A stretch of DNA of 64,000 nucleotides. Source: Arthrinium phaeospermum. Taxonomy: Eukaryota > Ascomycota > Sordariomycetes > Amphisphaeriales > Apiosporaceae. Within the stretch, counting starts at the first letter, position 1, and each line of letters starts with the position of its first letter. Positions 1-11,868 of this stretch are shown here, in pieces. The notes under the pieces are model-generated. The model had not been told where the DNA came from. It ran no database searches and worked only from the letters and a program-made list of their open reading frames with translations. Both the position numbers and the translations under genes were made by a program. The stretch covers positions 2,418,001 through 2,482,000 of the forward strand of contig QYRS01000009.1 in the NCBI GenBank assembly GCA_006503535.1. The letters are read 5' to 3'.

Positions 1-1175
1 AGAAGGCCAAGTTCACCCAGCAGACTGGGAACCAGCCTCCGTCGAACCGCAACAGCGCCGCGGTCGATGTCCGCAATTCGCTCGCCGCCCCTACAATTGC
101 TGAAGAGTCGTCCAACGGCCAAGGCGCCTCTTCCCCATGGGAAGCTGGCAGACCCAAGTCTTCTTCTGGCCAGGCCCCCATGGGCCAGTTCGCGCAGCCG
201 CCGCCCTCGGCCGGCCTGCGGTCACCCCGACCTCAACTCGGTGGCAACCAGAACATCCAGAACACCACCCTGACGACCGGCGACAAGCAGGCCTCCGACC
301 TTCCTCTTCTTTCTCCCTACACCGCTGGTGGTAACTGGGCCTCTATGGTGAACACCCCGATGGTTCCCAACTTTCAACAAGGCGGCCCTAATCAGGCTGA
401 CATGGTGGCCAACGCGACTGCCATGAAGCTTGCTGCTCTGTCTACTGTAAATAACCGTTTTGCGCTGGACGACGTACGAAAATATCGCCGGGCGAGATCT
501 AATGATGCTCCGGGAGCAAACCAGAACCCCCTTTCACCGGGTGTCCAGGCAGGCGGCATCCCCAATAATGTTGTCATGATCAACGAGCACGGCCAGGTCA
601 TCAGCAGGGACCAGATGATCGCTCTGCAGAACCAGCAGATGGGCAGCTTCGGTGCCCGCTCGCGACCCAGCTCGCCGGGTATTGCCATGCAGGGCGGCTT
701 CCCCGGAGGAGCCATGCCTTTTGCTTCGCCCCAGAACAACGGCTTCCTCGGTGTCTACGACGGCAACCCCCTGTTGAGCGGTGGTCTTGGCATGGGTCAG
801 ATGGGTCTTTCGCCCGAGGGCTATCTGTCTGATCACTCCGACATGAACCGTGGCCGCTCGCCGCGCGGTCGCCGTGGCACCTCGAAGCCCCCGGAGGACC
901 CCACCGACCCTACTCTTCTGCAGGACATCCCCGCTTGGCTTCGCAGTCTCCGCTTGCACAAGTACACGGATAATCTCAAGGATTTGAAGTGGACCGACCT
1001 GGTCGAGCTGGACGACGAGGCCCTGGAGAAGCGTGGCGTCAACGCGCTAGGCGCTCGACGCAAGATGCTTAAGGTTTTCGAGCAGGTCAAGGGTAAGTAA
1101 TAAATCGTTGATCCCCAATACGTGCGTATACTAACCTCGTTTACAGAAGCCAAGGATACGGGCAAGCTGGCCTAG
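1..1175 (+). CDS. vts1: VTS1-type SAM-domain RNA-binding protein (3' part)
   Basis: The 5' end lies outside the window; the reading frame is open from base 3. The visible part is a long Gln/Asn/Ser/Pro-rich linker followed by a C-terminal SAM domain (about 930-1090, containing [17 protein letters not shown] and [13 protein letters not shown]). Known Vts1/Smaug proteins use this domain to bind stem-loops in mRNA and promote deadenylation in the cytoplasm. The last exon is split. A donor GTAAGT follows base 1092, a TACTAAC branch point lies at 1129-1135 and the acceptor ends at 1146. The tail then reads EAKDTGKLA and stops at 1173-1175. Without this intron the frame ends 75 nt earlier, at 1098-1100. 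The join is join(..1092,1147..1175). The family assignment is strong because the SAM signature and its C-terminal position both fit. Confidence 0.9.
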
Positions 1176-2257
1176 CCATTTTCTAATGAGCGAGGAGCAA
1201 ACTTTGACAGTAGTTCTTAGCAGTTCAGACTTAACATCGGTAGATAATAACTAGTATCGAGAGGTCAGGCCACCCCTTTATCATCACTGGCAGGGAAAAT
1301 TCAGGATACTCAGGGTGCATTCAGGGGGGTTTCGGAGCTAGGATATACATGGCAATGCTGTTCTTCCGTGGATTTTGGAAGTAAGGGAAGAGGGAAGGCA
1401 TTTGTTGCTTGAAATGTTTCTTGGAGCGAAACTTTTTGGCGTGTCAGGCGGGGATTGTTTCTCAACCAATGTTATGAGAAAATCAAAGCATAGCGGATTT
1501 CTGTTGTTGACCCCCTTTTTCCATCTTGTATTGTTTTGAAATTGTGTACATAAAAACATTCTCATCGTTTTCATTGACGACAATGGGGGCGGGCGGAGAG
1601 CGGCGAGGTATGAGAGGATGAGTGATGGGCTGTTACCACAACGCCACCACATACCTGCAGACGAAATACGAACTTGAGCAGAAGAAGAGAAATGACAAGT
1701 GCGAGACTTTTACCGATTTTGGCTGACTTGCTTATATGCTATTGGATGTGGACTGTGACATGAGTGCGGGATCTTGCGGATTTGCTCTATCGCATGTAGG
1801 CATAGTATATAATGTACAACTGGTGCTCGTATATACATGGATGGGTCATTCAGGCAATCTTGAATCTTGATACTAAGTTGGAATCGACCACATGGAATAG
1901 ACAAATGTTGGAGGGGAGACTCGTTGAGAGGTTTGATATCATGATGGTCAAATAGGTTTCCAGCTGGCGCGCAGGTGGCGTTATGCTTATAGCAGGTACA
2001 AGGTTATGATAGGTGGGCGCGAGCAAGAATATGCCGACTGGATATTCGCTCGCGCCTTCCGAAGAGCAAATGTAAATATTTTAGAAATAAACGAACCAAT
2101 CCACTGGAGGGAAGAAGAAATGGATTGATGGTTATCCTATCTTTGATCAAGGCTGTCTGAAACAACTTCGCCTGATGCTCAATTTTTCGGGTTAGATTGG
2201 TTGGGGCAACGATTGTTACTTCAATGCTCCTAGGGCGATGCGACGATAAGCCTCTGG
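1176..2257. other. intergenic region, no gene seen
   Basis: This is the 3' flank of the SAM-domain gene and the promoter side of the TFIIIC gene. The open frames here are short, lack GC-biased third positions and show no recognisable domain. Confidence 0.6.
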
Positions 2258-2320
2258 TTATTCCACGCGAGAGCCTATGATTATTCCACGGAACAGCCTT
2301 TGATTATTCCACGGATTTGA
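2258..2320 (+). repeat. 23-bp tandem repeat, three copies
   Basis: TTATTCCACG occurs at 2258, 2281 and 2304, exactly 23 bp apart, each copy followed by a related AGCCTWTGA spacer. The array ends about 140 bp upstream of the TFIIIC start codon. A further copy (TTATTCCAC, preceded by GCCTTGA) lies at 5632-5640, just past that gene. Role unknown. Confidence 0.75.
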
Positions 2321-2457
2321 TTTCCCAGCAGCTTCTGTTGTCCCACTTCTAGTTGGGATAAACTACCTGGCCAATGGGGACATAAACTGAAATCGGTGCC
2401 GCTGCTCGCCTCGAACCAAAACATCACACCGATCATATCCTTGCCCAGCATTACACC

Positions 2458-5400
2458 ATGGAGCAGCCAGATTCGAGACAGTGGCTGCACGCCGCAGCCG
2501 ATGCTTTTGCTCAGCAGGCGGCCTCGTACCAGGATGCTGGCCCATCCGTGCCCCCCGGCGGTCTGCGGGTGGAAGAACCGCAAGAGGAGAACGATGCTCT
2601 TCTAGAGGCCCAGAAACAGGCGCTGGGCACCTTCGAGGACTCGGTGCGCAACTTCGTCAACGCGCGCGACATCAAGAAGGCCATCAAGTTCGGCATCGAC
2701 GAAGATCCGCAGGCGGCCGCCAACAAGGCCCCGCGTATCATCAAGAAGCGAGGTCCCAGGAAAGCCGCCGAGCCCACCGGTGATGTCAAGATGCGGCTCA
2801 ACTACGCCACAACTGCCTACATGGAAGGCAACCTAGACGAGGCCCTCGGCTACGTCGAGGACGCCATCCGCATCAACGGCGAGATCCACCGGGCCTGGAC
2901 CCTGCTCGCCAGTATCCTCCAGGACCGTGGTGAGGTCAAGCAGGGCCTCCTGGCGCTCGTGTGCGCCGCCCACCTCGAGCCCAAGATTGTCGAAGGTTGG
3001 ATTCACTGTGCGACACTGGCGTTGCAGCTGCTCGACGACAGCCCCGAAGACTTTGAAGATGTCTCGAAGATCGGACTGATGGCCCTTTCGCAGGCGATCC
3101 GGATCGAGCCGGAAAATATCGCCACGCGTCTCGGCAGGGCCGACTTGTACCTTGCTCGGGAGAGCTTCAAACACGCTATCGCCGAGTATGAGATCATCCT
3201 GGAGCGCACGCCTTACGACCTCGCCGCCCTCCGTGGTCTGGTGGAATCTGCCGTGCAACTGTCGATGACGCGGAAGAAGGGCACCGAGAAGCCACAGCAC
3301 GTTGCCAAGGATGCGTATAAACGCGGCATCGAGCACTACCGATACGAGTACGAGCTGGGGAGCCATGATCCCAATCTTCCCTTTACCTGGGATGATATGA
3401 TCATGTACATCGAGCTTCTGCACCACCTAAAGCAGTGGGAGGAGGTGATAAGCCAGACCAAGATGTACGCACGGTGGCTGCTCGGACGGCGAGACGAAGA
3501 CTTCTGGGACAGCCTACAGGACGACCGCGAGTGGGACAACTACGATCACCGGCGGAACGAGCTGATTCCCGACTACGCCCCCGGAAAGCACCCGACGGAA
3601 TCGTATGGGCTGGGCCTCCCCCTCCGCCTGCGGGCAAAGCTGGCCATCTGCCGCCTCCATTTGGGACAGGATGACGAAGCGACGCACCACCTGGAATGGT
3701 TCGAGCCGGTAGAGCTCGTCCCCGACGACGAATCGTATTCCGAAATCTTCGCTGAGATAGCCGGGGCCTTGTACGAACACCAACATTATGCACGAGCGTT
3801 GCGGTTCTACGACCCGTTGCGGCACCAGGAAGGCTACCTCGATGCGGCCCAATTGTATCAAGTTGGAAAATGCTATCTGGAGGCAGGAAACAAGCGGCAG
3901 GCGGAAGACTATTTCGCCGCAGCCCTGGACGCTGAAGAGTCAAGTATTGATACCCGCATTAGCGCGCGCTATGAACTGGCCAAGATGTACGAGGATGCCC
4001 GGCAAGGAGAGGAGGCCTACATTTTGGTGAACGAAGCCATGGAGCTGGAGAGAGACCGCGATGAGAACCTACGATTCGGCGACAGAGCTCGCAAGCCACT
4101 AAAGGCGAAACGGAAGCCTGCCGGACCCAGAAAACCTAGAGTGAAGGGGGAGAAGGCAGCACGACCATCCGTCCCGAGACGCCCGAGAGAACCCAGAACC
4201 GGTCCCAAGGAACCCTACAAGCGCCGTGTGCGAATCTTCGCCCTGAACGAGGATCGAGAGCGCGAGGAGAATGCCAGATCTGCGCACTTGGCCAAGAAGT
4301 GGGAGATCGTGCGCGCATGCAATTACCAGGGCGAGGACGAGCTTCTCGGAGGGCCCGGGGAGGAGTGGATGGCGGCCGCCAGGGAGCTCATTGACGATTT
4401 CTGCTCATTCAAGGCCTTCTTCCCATGGGAGAGATACCTTGTGAACATTGGCCTTAAGCAGGACAAAGCGGGCCTGTCGTCTACGAACCCTACGCTCTTG
4501 AAGATGGCCCAGCGCCTGAGAGACAACATCGATAGTTCCCACACGGATCAGGGGAACCGTGTCCAGTCGAACTTCGAGAAGCGCGTACACGAGAACCCTG
4601 TGGAATATCGCGACGTTACTTTCCCCGAGTGGCTCGACCTCTTTGTCGGATACGCGCTGGCCTTGGCCCAGACCGGCCAGACGAAAGAGGCTTACAAGGT
4701 TTGCGAGTCGGCGAAAGACGCCAACGTGTTTTTCGAGGATACGGCCAACCTGTTCTTGATACACATAGCGATGGCAGCCTGTGCCCTACGAGCCCGAGAC
4801 GAAGAGAAGTGTGTCGAGGTTGCCCGTTACATCATGTCCAAGAACCAGTTCTCGACCGACGGGTACCGCGTCTACGCTGCCATTTGCCGACTTTGTTCGT
4901 CGACGGCCGGCTGGTATGCCGACTCTCGAGTGCAGAAGTTTACACTGCGCCAGATCAAGATGATGGATGCTGCTCTGCTGCCCCCGGAACAGAAGGACAA
5001 GTCGCTCGAGGGTCAGGACGTTAAGGTCTATCCCGGCAAAGAACTCGACGCGACGCTGCTAATGATGTACGGCCATATCCTATTCGTATCGAACAGCTTT
5101 ACCTATGCTCTCAACTACTTCACCCGGGCCTACGCGCGAGAGCCGGACAACCCCATGGTCAACATCAGCATCGGCCTGGCCTATGTCCACTACTCGCTCA
5201 AGCGCCAGGCCGAGAACCGCCAGTACCTGATCTTACAGGGGATGACGTTTCTGCGCAAGTATTACGACCAGCGGCTGGCGTCGCCGGAGGCGTCCTCGAT
5301 GCAGCGGCAGGAGGCGCACTACAACCTGGCGCGCACCTACCATCAGCTGGGGTTGACGCACCTGGCCATCAAGTACTACAAACGCGTGCTGGAGGAGGTC

Positions 5401-5556
5401 GAGGCCAACCAGACGCCGGGGGGCGAGAACGAGGCACGGGAGCGCCAGAGGGAGAACCTGGCGCAGGAGGCGGCTTACAATATTCAGAATTGTCTCCTTA
5501 TCGGGGGGGATATGGTGGCGGCACGGGCCGTGGCGGAGCGGCATTTGGTGCTGTGA
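2458..5556 (+). CDS. sfc4: TFIIIC subunit, TPR protein (Sfc4/TFC4 type)
   Basis: A 1032-residue intronless frame. Tetratricopeptide-like repeats fill residues about 110-530 (the first at about 114, NYATTAYMEGNLDEALGYVE) and return at about 870-1000 (for example HYNLARTYHQLGLTHLAIKYY). A very basic linker rich in Lys, Arg and Pro lies at about 542-600. This two-block TPR arrangement with a central basic hinge is that of the tau131/TFC4/Sfc4 subunit. That subunit sits in the tauA lobe of TFIIIC and recruits TFIIIB to tRNA and 5S genes in the nucleus. The ATG at 2458 gives a natural acidic N-terminus (MEQPDSRQWL). Length matches the family (about 1000 residues). Confidence 0.92.
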   Translation: MEQPDSRQWLHAAADAFAQQAASYQDAGPSVPPGGLRVEEPQEENDALLEAQKQALGTFEDSVRNFVNARDIKKAIKFGIDEDPQAAANKAPRIIKKRGPRKAAEPTGDVKMRLNYATTAYMEGNLDEALGYVEDAIRINGEIHRAWTLLASILQDRGEVKQGLLALVCAAHLEPKIVEGWIHCATLALQLLDDSPEDFEDVSKIGLMALSQAIRIEPENIATRLGRADLYLARESFKHAIAEYEIILERTPYDLAALRGLVESAVQLSMTRKKGTEKPQHVAKDAYKRGIEHYRYEYELGSHDPNLPFTWDDMIMYIELLHHLKQWEEVISQTKMYARWLLGRRDEDFWDSLQDDREWDNYDHRRNELIPDYAPGKHPTESYGLGLPLRLRAKLAICRLHLGQDDEATHHLEWFEPVELVPDDESYSEIFAEIAGALYEHQHYARALRFYDPLRHQEGYLDAAQLYQVGKCYLEAGNKRQAEDYFAAALDAEESSIDTRISARYELAKMYEDARQGEEAYILVNEAMELERDRDENLRFGDRARKPLKAKRKPAGPRKPRVKGEKAARPSVPRRPREPRTGPKEPYKRRVRIFALNEDREREENARSAHLAKKWEIVRACNYQGEDELLGGPGEEWMAAARELIDDFCSFKAFFPWERYLVNIGLKQDKAGLSSTNPTLLKMAQRLRDNIDSSHTDQGNRVQSNFEKRVHENPVEYRDVTFPEWLDLFVGYALALAQTGQTKEAYKVCESAKDANVFFEDTANLFLIHIAMAACALRARDEEKCVEVARYIMSKNQFSTDGYRVYAAICRLCSSTAGWYADSRVQKFTLRQIKMMDAALLPPEQKDKSLEGQDVKVYPGKELDATLLMMYGHILFVSNSFTYALNYFTRAYAREPDNPMVNISIGLAYVHYSLKRQAENRQYLILQGMTFLRKYYDQRLASPEASSMQRQEAHYNLARTYHQLGLTHLAIKYYKRVLEEVEANQTPGGENEARERQRENLAQEAAYNIQNCLLIGGDMVAARAVAERHLVL

Positions 5557-6078
5557 TGGAGGGGAGGCGATGCAGCAAGGGCTGGAATGACTTGTATTCT
5601 ACTCACGGTAATAGAAGATTATGTGCCTTGATTATTCCACTTACTCTCTATCATGACAGGGATTACGACATTGAAGTAAACGAGAAATGCCTACGTTTGT
5701 TCTGGTATAATCATTCGATAAAAATGGAATAATTGTTATGTTTCTGCTGTAATAACCGTTCAACTGGAGTAACAGCTTCTCGATGTGAATCTTCTCAGTC
5801 TGTCAAGAGACTTGGATCCTCACAGGGGCTTGACGGATGGGTATAATGGGTACATCTTGTCGGCCTCTTGGCCGCATCTCATGATCCTTCCGGTTGCCGC
5901 CCTTAGATCCACCCTGGTGCTCCTCATTGCCCTCGATATCGATCATATGGGACACATGCTGACCCAGAATCTTGCGAGAGAAAGCCGTAATTGATGATGT
6001 GTAATAATACCTTAGTCACCAAGCGTTTCATTTGATGACCCAAGTCGACAAGTCGATAAAAAAGCATGAGTCTTGGTT
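5557..6078. other. intergenic region between convergent genes
   Basis: This is the shared 3' flank of the TFIIIC gene and the minus-strand MFS gene. Apart from the extra TTATTCCAC copy at 5632-5640 nothing was recognised. Confidence 0.6.
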
Positions 6079-8182
6079 TTATGATTTACTTTCAGGTTTG
6101 GCTTGACTAATCCCCGCCTGCACCAATCCGCTGTCGTTGCCCCCAAGATTGTCACTGACGAGGCTTCGCATGCCTGTTTTCTCCTGCGCCTCCTGTTGCT
6201 GCTCCTGACGTCGCAACTCGTCAACCGACGAGTCGAATTCCTCCTTTACCACGTCTTCGTCGTCTTTCAGCGGCTGCAGGCCCCGATCCCGGATAAACGC
6301 ACACCCCAACAGACACAGCCCGATCAGCGGGATCTGCAGGATGAAGACGGCCCGGCTGGCCGCCACGTACGCCTCCAGCACCCCCTCACCATTGCCGCCG
6401 TCAGTAGAGAGTCCGTCCCGCCCCGGCGGCGCCGCGTACGTGCTGCTCTCGCCCAGGTGGGCGTACTGTGGCGGCAGGTTCGCCCGCAGCGCGGCCTGCA
6501 GGACGGCGCCCGAGACGGCGAGGCCGCAGGCGCCGCCGCCGCAGCGGAAGAAGTTGCGGTTCGCGATGATGACGGCGCGCTTGGCCTTGGTCACGTGGGC
6601 TTGGAAGGCGACCAGGATGGGCTGGAAGATGCAGCCGACGCCGGCGCCGACGAGGAGGAGGGGGAGGACGAGGAGGGCGGGCGGGGTGGTGGCGGTGTAG
6701 AGGAGGGTTAGGCAGGAGCCGCTGTGGGGTTTGTTTGAGTAAGTAAATGAGTAGGTAGGTAGGTAGGGGTGAGTCAGAAAAAGGGGGAGAGGGAATAAAT
6801 GGGGGAGAGAGACAAGAACTCACAGGGTCCATGACCCGAAGCCGAACCAGATGACTTCGCCATACCGCTTCGTGCGCGCGATGTACTGACCCCCGGCGAC
6901 GGAGAAGACCATCTGCGCGGCCACGAGCGCCGCCGTGAAGGCTGCCGATTCCAGGACCGAGTATCGCCGGGCGTTCTGCAGGTAGAGCGGCAGGTAGTAC
7001 AGGTAGGACTGGTACACGGCGCCCATCAGGAAGGACTGGGCGAGCATGATGGCGATGACGGGGTTCTGGAAGATCTCCACTGTTGGGACTGGTCAGTTTG
7101 GCTTGGGCGGCGAAAAGAGAGGGAAGGAAGGAGAAGAAGGGATACTGACATGGCATCATGGGCAGCCGAGCCACTCTCCACTCGACGAAAATGAAGAGAC
7201 CCAGCGACAAGACCCCGATCACGAGCATGGTAATCACCATGGGCGAGCCCCAGGGGAAGTAGGCGCCCCCGCCACTGATGGGGATCAGCAAGAACACGAC
7301 GGCGACGCTGGAAGTGAGCACGCCGGCCCAGTCGATCTTAGACACGCCCTCCCGAACCTCTCTCCAGGTTTTCTTCTCTTGCCCCTGTCCCTGTCCCGGT
7401 GCTTGTTGTTGAGAAGGAGCCCCCGGGACCAGGCACCAGGCGACGCCACCCATGAGTGCGGCGAGGGGAGACGTGGTCCAGAAGAAGGCGCGCCAGGTCG
7501 TGCGCGGCGAGGAAATGAAGGCGGCGGCCAGAAAAGGGCCGATGATGTTGCCCAGGCCCACGCACGACCCGATGATGCCCTGGTACTTCCCTCGCCGCTC
7601 CAGGGTGGTGATGTCCGACACGATGATCATGGCGAGGTTGCTGACGCCGCCGCCGCCTATCCCGGCGAGGGCGCGGAATACGTAGACTGCGGAAGGGGGA
7701 TTTTGGGGTCAGCAACAATACTTACCCTGAGGAGAGGCGCAGGCTGCTAGTGAAGGAATATATGTAAGTCAGTACTTACACATAGCAGCGTTCTGCGCAA
7801 ACCCACACAACAGGGCCGCGACACTGAGCAAGGCCACGGCGCCCAGGAAGACGGCCTTGCGGCCAAAGATGTCGGACAGCCGGCCGTAGAGCATGACGAA
7901 GGCGGTGTTGGCGATGAGGGACGAGGTGCCGGCCCACGAGATGGTGTCCCCGGCCTCGAGGTCGACGGCGATGGTCGGCAGCGTCACGCCGATGCCGTTC
8001 TGATCGACGAAGGAAATAAGCAGCGTGAGGGACAGGGCCGCGAAGACGGTGACGAGCCGGGCCCGCGACAGCTGCAGGTTGGTCTGGTCCGCGAGGGCCC
8101 GTTCGGCGGCGGCTTGGACGCGGCTGTGGTCCTTGGCCGCCGTGTTGCCGGGGATGCCGGAGGTGTCGAGGGTTCCCGTCAT
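6079..8182 (-). CDS. MFS multidrug exporter, 14-TM (DHA14-like)
   Basis: Four exons: complement(join(6079..6721,6824..7079,7150..7686,7780..8182)), 612 residues. Frames join cleanly, and introns of 93, 70 and 102 nt carry GTAAGT, GTCAGT and GTGAGT donors. The N-terminus is cytosolic (MTGTLDTSGIPG). Motif A appears as YGRLSDIFGRKAVFL after TM2 and is followed by the antiporter-type GxGGGG stretch (FRALAGIGGGGVSN). The C-terminus is acidic and Gln-rich. Length, motif order and the FVDQNGIGVTLPTIA opening of TM1 fit proton-coupled drug/toxin exporters of the plasma membrane. The substrate cannot be told. No biosynthetic gene lies next to it, so a stand-alone exporter is likeliest. Confidence 0.88.
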
Positions 8183-9660
8183 CTTTCCCTAAGCATGTCT
8201 TCTCTTCTTTGTCCTTTGCCTCTTTTGGTGTATTGTCCCCTCTTTTATAATGCCTCTTTCTCTTTCGTTTCGGTCCTTCCAGCGACAAAAATAGGAGATC
8301 TTCGTACACTGATCCGCGTCAATCCAAGCTTCTTGGATGGTTTCACCCTAGATGGATAATGACTAGGATACACTCCCTTCCGCTGACGGCTGGGTATAAC
8401 CTAAAGGAAATGCCAAAAGGTACTGCCTTTGCGTACGACACAAGAAATTTCTTAAAGACTCTCTCATGTCCTGGCACGAAACTCTGTCATTGAACGACTC
8501 GTCGTAGTGTGGGCCTTCGGTATCTATCCGATGAGTAGTAGGTAAATGCATTGGTATCATCTTTGCCATAACTGCTCGGAATTCTGTTAAACTTTGTGAC
8601 TTGAGCAATATAGAGAACGAAAAGGAGACCCGCTCATGTCTGGGTTGCGGCTCTTCCTCAGCCGTATTGGGACTTCAACTACCTTATCCGGCGTCGCGGA
8701 TCATGGCAGCGATAGACGGACTGCTCCGTGGTATGGCCTGGTGTTTTTGGTTTTTGGTTACGCTTGCATTCGGGTTTGCCGGGTTTCGTCGGGAAGCTAT
8801 CAGCAGCTCCGAAGATGGTCGGAACGCATCCGATATTCCCGGACCTCCCTTCCGCCATAAATCATTAGTTCACCACTCTTGCCTACATACATACGTGTAA
8901 TGCAACATGTCCCATATCACGGGGGACTAGTGTGTAAATCAGGACCCCAGGTTTATCTATCGCTACACTCGCCTACCCACCTGCCCGCAGCGAAACCCAC
9001 TCTGCCTATCAGTGCAAGGATCTATCTACTGTTGTCCGCCCGCCCCCTTGGCGGCCAAGACTTTCTGCCAACTACTCAACCTGCATTTCTTCATATCGGA
9101 ATACCCAAATGGCTGGGACGCGCCAGGTAGTAGTACTTCGATTGATTGCAAGCAAACACTCAGTGACCCGATGTGCTGGGTTAGCTGCCCAGAGACGGCT
9201 CAGGACTCTACAGTGGGTTCTTCTTTCATGATTATCACCATGCAGCCATGAAGAACTGCTGTTATCTGATTTGAAGCACCCCCCAAGACATGCCTACACC
9301 AATCCCGGTCCGATAGCCCAGTCTAGCCTTGGAATCCTCTGCTATGGGGTGGAGCCCAACAACGGCAATGCGGGGGAACCACCAGCGTCGGCCCTTTGTG
9401 TAGTATTCTATCGCTTATGCAGCAGTAGTGTAATGGCCACCGATAGAGGGCGCGGCGGCAGGGCGATGATGGTGGTTTGAATAAATAAGATCGGCACGCC
9501 CAAGCTTCTTTTCCATACAGAATGTTTCCGTTGCTCCTGTTTACTGCCATCATCCTGCATTCATGTATTGCGCGTAGGCTGCTCAATACAAGTCAGTTAG
9601 AAGAATAGACAGACAATATAACGCCAGTGTCTGTCCTCGGAGGGGCGAAGAGGCGCCACC
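8183..9660. other. intergenic region, bidirectional promoter space
   Basis: This 1.5-kb gap lies between the divergent MFS exporter and NCS1 permease. Open frames are short on both strands and none shows a domain. HGATAR-type motifs occur (AGATAA on the minus strand near 9251, CGATAG near 9438), as expected by chance or for nitrogen GATA control. Confidence 0.5.
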
Positions 9661-11583
9661 ATGGCGACCGCGGTTCGTAAGGTCAAGACGGCCTTCTCAT
9701 CCAAAGAGGAATTCAAGAAGGCATTGCTGGCGCCAGACGCCCCACCTGAAGGTGTAAGTCACTTCTTGTGTTGGTGGAATATGTAGGAATGAAACCAAGG
9801 ATACCGACCATACTAACCCAGATCGTCTCTATGTGCATGATATAGGCCGCCTACTTCAACGAAGACCTCCTCCCCACGCCGCCCGAGCGGCGGACCTGGA
9901 CGGCGCTGCACTTCTTCAGCTACTACCTGACGCAGACCTTCAGCTCCGGCTCCTACAACCTGGGCGCGACCCTCGTCGCCATCGGCCTGCAGTGGTACCA
10001 CGGCATGATCGCCGCCGCCGTCGGCTCCCTCATCCTCAGCGCCATCGTCGTGCTCAACTCGCGCGGCGCGACGCGGTACCACGTCGGCTTCCCCGTCTTC
10101 GCGCGCGCGTCGGCGGGCCTCGGCGGCGCCAAGCTCTTCGTCGTCGTCCGCGCCTCGGTTGCCGTGATTTATTTTGCGACCCAGACCTTCTACGGCGGCA
10201 TGATCACGGCCGTCTGCCTGCGCGCCGTCTTCGGCGCCGCCTGGGACCGGATCCCCAACACCCTGCCCGCGGGCGCGGGCATCTCCTCGAAGAACCTGCT
10301 GGCTTTCTTCGTCTACTGGGTCGTGCAGTTCCCCGTCATGTTCCTGCACCCGACGCTGCTGCGCCACCTCTTCGTCGTCAAGGCCGTCTACACGACCGTC
10401 GCGCTCTTTGGGGTGCTGGGCTGGGCTGTGCATGCGAATGGGGGCAGTATCGGCTCGTTTAGCTACGATAAGCAGGTCCGGCTTGAGGGCGCCGCCCTCG
10501 TCTGGCCCATGATTCAGGCTATTAATAGCGTCATGGGCGCGCTGTGCCCGATTCTCATCAACCAGCCCGATGTGGCCCGCTACGCCACTTCGTTTTCGCA
10601 GGCCATCTGGTCGCAGAGCACGGGTATCTTGGTTTCCAAGTTGATTGTTATGTGAGTCTCACCGGTGTCTCTCTACCCCTTATATAAACAAGCTCCTGCT
10701 GACCGTTGTCCTTCCTTCTCGAAACAGGTTCGTAAGCTGCGCAACCACCAGCGCGACGACGGGCATCTTGGGCCAGAGCTTCTGGAACGTCTGGGACCTC
10801 TACGACGCCATCCTGACCGAGTTCTGGAGCCCCGGGGCACGGGCCGGCATCTTCTTCGCCGCCTTCGGCATGGTGCTAGCCACCATCGCGACCAACGCCG
10901 GCTCCAACTCCCTGCCCGTCGGCGCCGACGGGTCCGGTCTGCTGCCGCGGTACATGACCATCGTACGAGGGCAGGTCCTCTGCGCCGTGCTCGCCCCGCT
11001 ATGCGTGCCCTGGAAGATCATCAGCAGCGCCTCCACCTTCCTGACCTTCCTGGGCTCCTACACGGTGTTTCTCATGCCCATCTGCGGCATCATGGTCGTC
11101 GACTACTGGCTCCTCCGCCGCGGCAACCTGCACGTGCCCTCGCTCTACACCAAGGCCGCCGGCACCCCCTACGCCTACCGCCACGGCTGGAACCCGCGCG
11201 CCGTCGCCGCCTGGGTCGCGGGCGTGGCCTTCACCGTGCACGGCATCGCGGGGTCCCTCGACCCGGCCGCCGTCAACCAGGCCAGCAAGAACATGTACAA
11301 GCTGGGCTTTCTGCTCTCCTTCTTCATGGGGGCCGGGGTGTACTACGTCTTGAGTCTTATCTGGCCGGTGCCCGTCTACCCGTCGGACCACAACCCGTAT
11401 GAATACGATGGCGATACCAAGAGCTTCGAGTACATGGCGGGCTCCGAGGGCTTCTTCGCGGGGGAGACGGTGGATCGGATCCGGGGGGTCCTGGTGGGGG
11501 ATTACGGCGTGGTTGAGTATGATAATCCTCCGAGCGGGGGCTGTAGGGGTAGTAGCGAGAAGGATCGGGCGGTTGTTGTGTGA
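9661..11583 (+). CDS. NCS1-family nucleobase/allantoin-type permease
   Basis: Three exons: join(9661..9753,9846..10651,10728..11583), 584 residues. The first exon is short (31 codons), and the first intron carries a GTAAGT donor and a ctaac branch. The N-terminal signature NEDLLPTPPERRTW, then about 12 hydrophobic segments and the GSFSYD / INSVMGALCPILINQPDVARYA region, match Fur-type NCS1 proton symporters for uracil, uridine, allantoin or related compounds. These act at the plasma membrane. The loop carrying INQPDVARYA lies where fungal Fur proteins have their conserved N-x-x-D-x-x-R-Y motif. The substrate within NCS1 is not decidable by eye. A ureide hydrolase-like gene lies 6 kb downstream, which mildly favours allantoin or uric-acid derivatives. 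Confidence 0.88.
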
Positions 11584-11868
11584 GCTGGAAGGGGTATGCT
11601 GAAGTCGAAGATGAGATAGAAATATTTATTTTCACATCTTGATACATCTCAAACGCTCATTCTCCCTCACAATAAAAGTATGCTTTGCGAAGACTAGAAT
11701 CAAACCTGACATCTGTGGCAACCCACATGCGCAACTCTAGCGAAGTAACAATCATTATGTTCATTTAGATCAGCGACGCAGCCAAACATAGATGGATCAA
11801 GCTTTTGTGATTGGTATATATATATGGCATCTGATAACTCTAATCTACTTAGTGACACCCCCGTCATT

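Noticed and set aside
6401..7630. 409-codon minus frame taken as one exon
   Set aside because: Only its first part is MFS protein; the rest reads through two introns into a wrong frame (HRHHARPVL-type text).
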